Below, piece by piece: positions 63,040 through 64,000 of a stretch of DNA of 64,000 nucleotides (within the stretch, counting starts at the first letter, position 1; each line of letters starts with the position of its first letter). A program made the position numbers and the translations under genes. The notes under the pieces are model-generated. The model saw only the letters and a program-made list of their open reading frames with translations, was not told where the DNA came from and did not search any database. The DNA is from Paracoccus cavernae (GTDB lineage: Bacteria; Pseudomonadota; Alphaproteobacteria; Rhodobacterales; Rhodobacteraceae), in contig JAUFRC010000001.1 of the NCBI GenBank assembly GCA_030410095.1, positions 3,056,501 through 3,120,500 of the forward strand, read 5' to 3'.

Positions 63040-63923
63040 TTAAAGGGCGATCTCGCCGCGCTCGACCTGACGCTGGCGCTCGCGGAAACGGGCGCGGTCG
63101 GCCTCGGAATACTCGTCGGCGCAGCGGTGGCAGCAGACGCCGATCTCGAATTCGGGGCGCTGCTTGTCCTCGGCCGAAAGCGGGCGGCGGCAGGCGTGGC
63201 AGAGATCGTAATCACCTTGAACCAACCCGTGGCCAAGGCTGACGCGCTTGTCGAAAACGAAGCACTCACCCTGCCATTTGCTGTCCTCGGCGGGGACATC
63301 TTCAAGGTATTTCAGGATGCCGCCCTTGAGGTGGTAAACCTCGGGAATGCCCTCACCCAGCAGGAAGTTCGTCGATTTCTCGCAGCGGATGCCGCCAGTG
63401 CAGAACATCGCGATGCGCTTGTTGTGGAAACGATGGGCATTCTCGCGCCACCAATCCGGAAAGTCGCGGAAGCTTTTCGTGCCCGGATCGACCGCGCCGT
63501 CGAAAGTCCCGATCTCGACCTCGTAATCGTTGCGCGTGTCGATCACCGCGACATCGGGGGCGGAAATCAGCGCGTTCCAGTCCTTGGCCTCGACGTAATG
63601 GCCGACCGAGGCGGTCGGATCGACATCGGGCTGACCCATCGTGACGATCTCGCGCTTGAGGCGGACCTTCATGCGCGCGAAAGGCATCTCGGCGGCGGGG
63701 CTTTCCTTCCACTCGAGACCGGCGCAGCCGGGCAGGGCGCGGATATGGGCCAAGGCCGCATCGATTCCCGCGCGGCTGCCCGCGATCGTGCCGTTGATGC
63801 CCTCGGGGGCGATCAGCAGCGTGCCCTTGATCCCTGCCAAATCGCAGGCTTCCTGCAAGGGCCTTGCAGGGCGGCGGGTTCGGGGATCGGGTGAAATGGT
63901 AAAGTGCGGCGACGGTGAACATG
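63040..63923 (-). CDS. trhO: tRNA uridine(34) hydroxylase, rhodanese family (TrhO/YceA; one frame break)
   Basis: This cytosolic enzyme makes 5-hydroxyuridine at the wobble position of tRNAs. From ATG 63923 ([12 protein letters not shown]) one base is missing near 63860; the main frame continues [26 protein letters not shown], the N-terminal domain typical of the family. The rhodanese domain has [15 protein letters not shown] and the catalytic cysteine in [14 protein letters not shown]. The C-terminal part holds a cysteine cluster ([20 protein letters not shown]) that may bind metal. About 294 residues. It ends in its own terminator; the last 77 bases of the window beyond its start show no gene. 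Confidence 0.92.
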
Positions 63924-64000
63924 GCTGCCGCTTGCCTCAAGATCGCGTCGGGATCAAGTAAACTCGGCTGCAGTCGCAGCAAATTGCTTGCAGCCCCTGA

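Noticed and set aside
1..64000. Insertion sequences, prophage genes, tRNA or rRNA genes
   Set aside because: No transposase, integrase, phage structural protein, cloverleaf or rRNA-like segment was recognised on either strand.

Overview
The window looks like chromosomal DNA of an alphaproteobacterium of the Rhodobacterales (Paracoccus/Rhodobacter-like). The reasons are high GC, adjacent serB, serC and serA with hairpins before serC, a bacterial phosphatidylcholine synthase, an Anbu/ATP-grasp/alpha-E/transglutaminase block, RTX proteins with a Hint domain, and a MaeB-type malic enzyme. No tRNA, rRNA, CRISPR array, insertion sequence or phage gene was seen. The genus is not settled.

A general warning applies. 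More than half of the long genes change frame one or more times, and in almost every case one base (rarely two) is missing, usually in a short homopolymer. Housekeeping genes (mutS, serB, maeB) are hit as often as accessory ones. I read these as consensus errors in the sequence, not as pseudogenes, and annotate each gene across its breaks.

Region 1 (1-10.6 kb) is core: an L,D-transpeptidase end, a lytic transglycosylase, an orphan peptide-type binding protein, pcs, serB diverging from serC-serA, a PPP-type phosphatase, creA, hspQ, and an RsbW-like kinase with a STAS antagonist. Region 2 (10.9-20.2 kb) holds a serralysin-like RTX protease, the four-gene Anbu cluster and mutS.

Region 3 (20.4-46.6 kb) is an exopolysaccharide locus: an RTX-Hint secreted protein, six glycosyltransferases (GT4, GT26 and GT2), a Wzy-like polymerase/ligase, an initiating sugar-phosphate transferase, a CpsD-like protein, a Wzz-like chain-length protein and a Wzx-like flippase. 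Inside it lies a coupled operon of a type I polyketide synthase (KS-AT-KR-DH-ACP-TE), a GT2 glycosyltransferase and a nonribosomal peptide synthetase. The synthetase has an N-terminal formyltransferase, and a luciferase-like monooxygenase is inserted into its adenylation domain. I infer a two-module line making a small formylated, oxidised aminoacyl-polyketide that may decorate or anchor the polysaccharide. This is the most unusual part of the window.

Region 4 (46.6-58.9 kb) carries two sugar-import systems. The first is a leftward operon of isomerase, Gfo/Idh dehydrogenase, ATPase, permease and binding protein, with a divergent LacI-type regulator. The second is a rightward galactofuranose-type ytfQ-ytfR-ytfT-yjfF operon ending in a GntR regulator. 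Region 5 (59-64 kb) has maeB behind a perfect inverted repeat, a small outer-membrane beta-barrel protein, a GCTGGC-rich repeat, a Cys-rich small protein and trhO.
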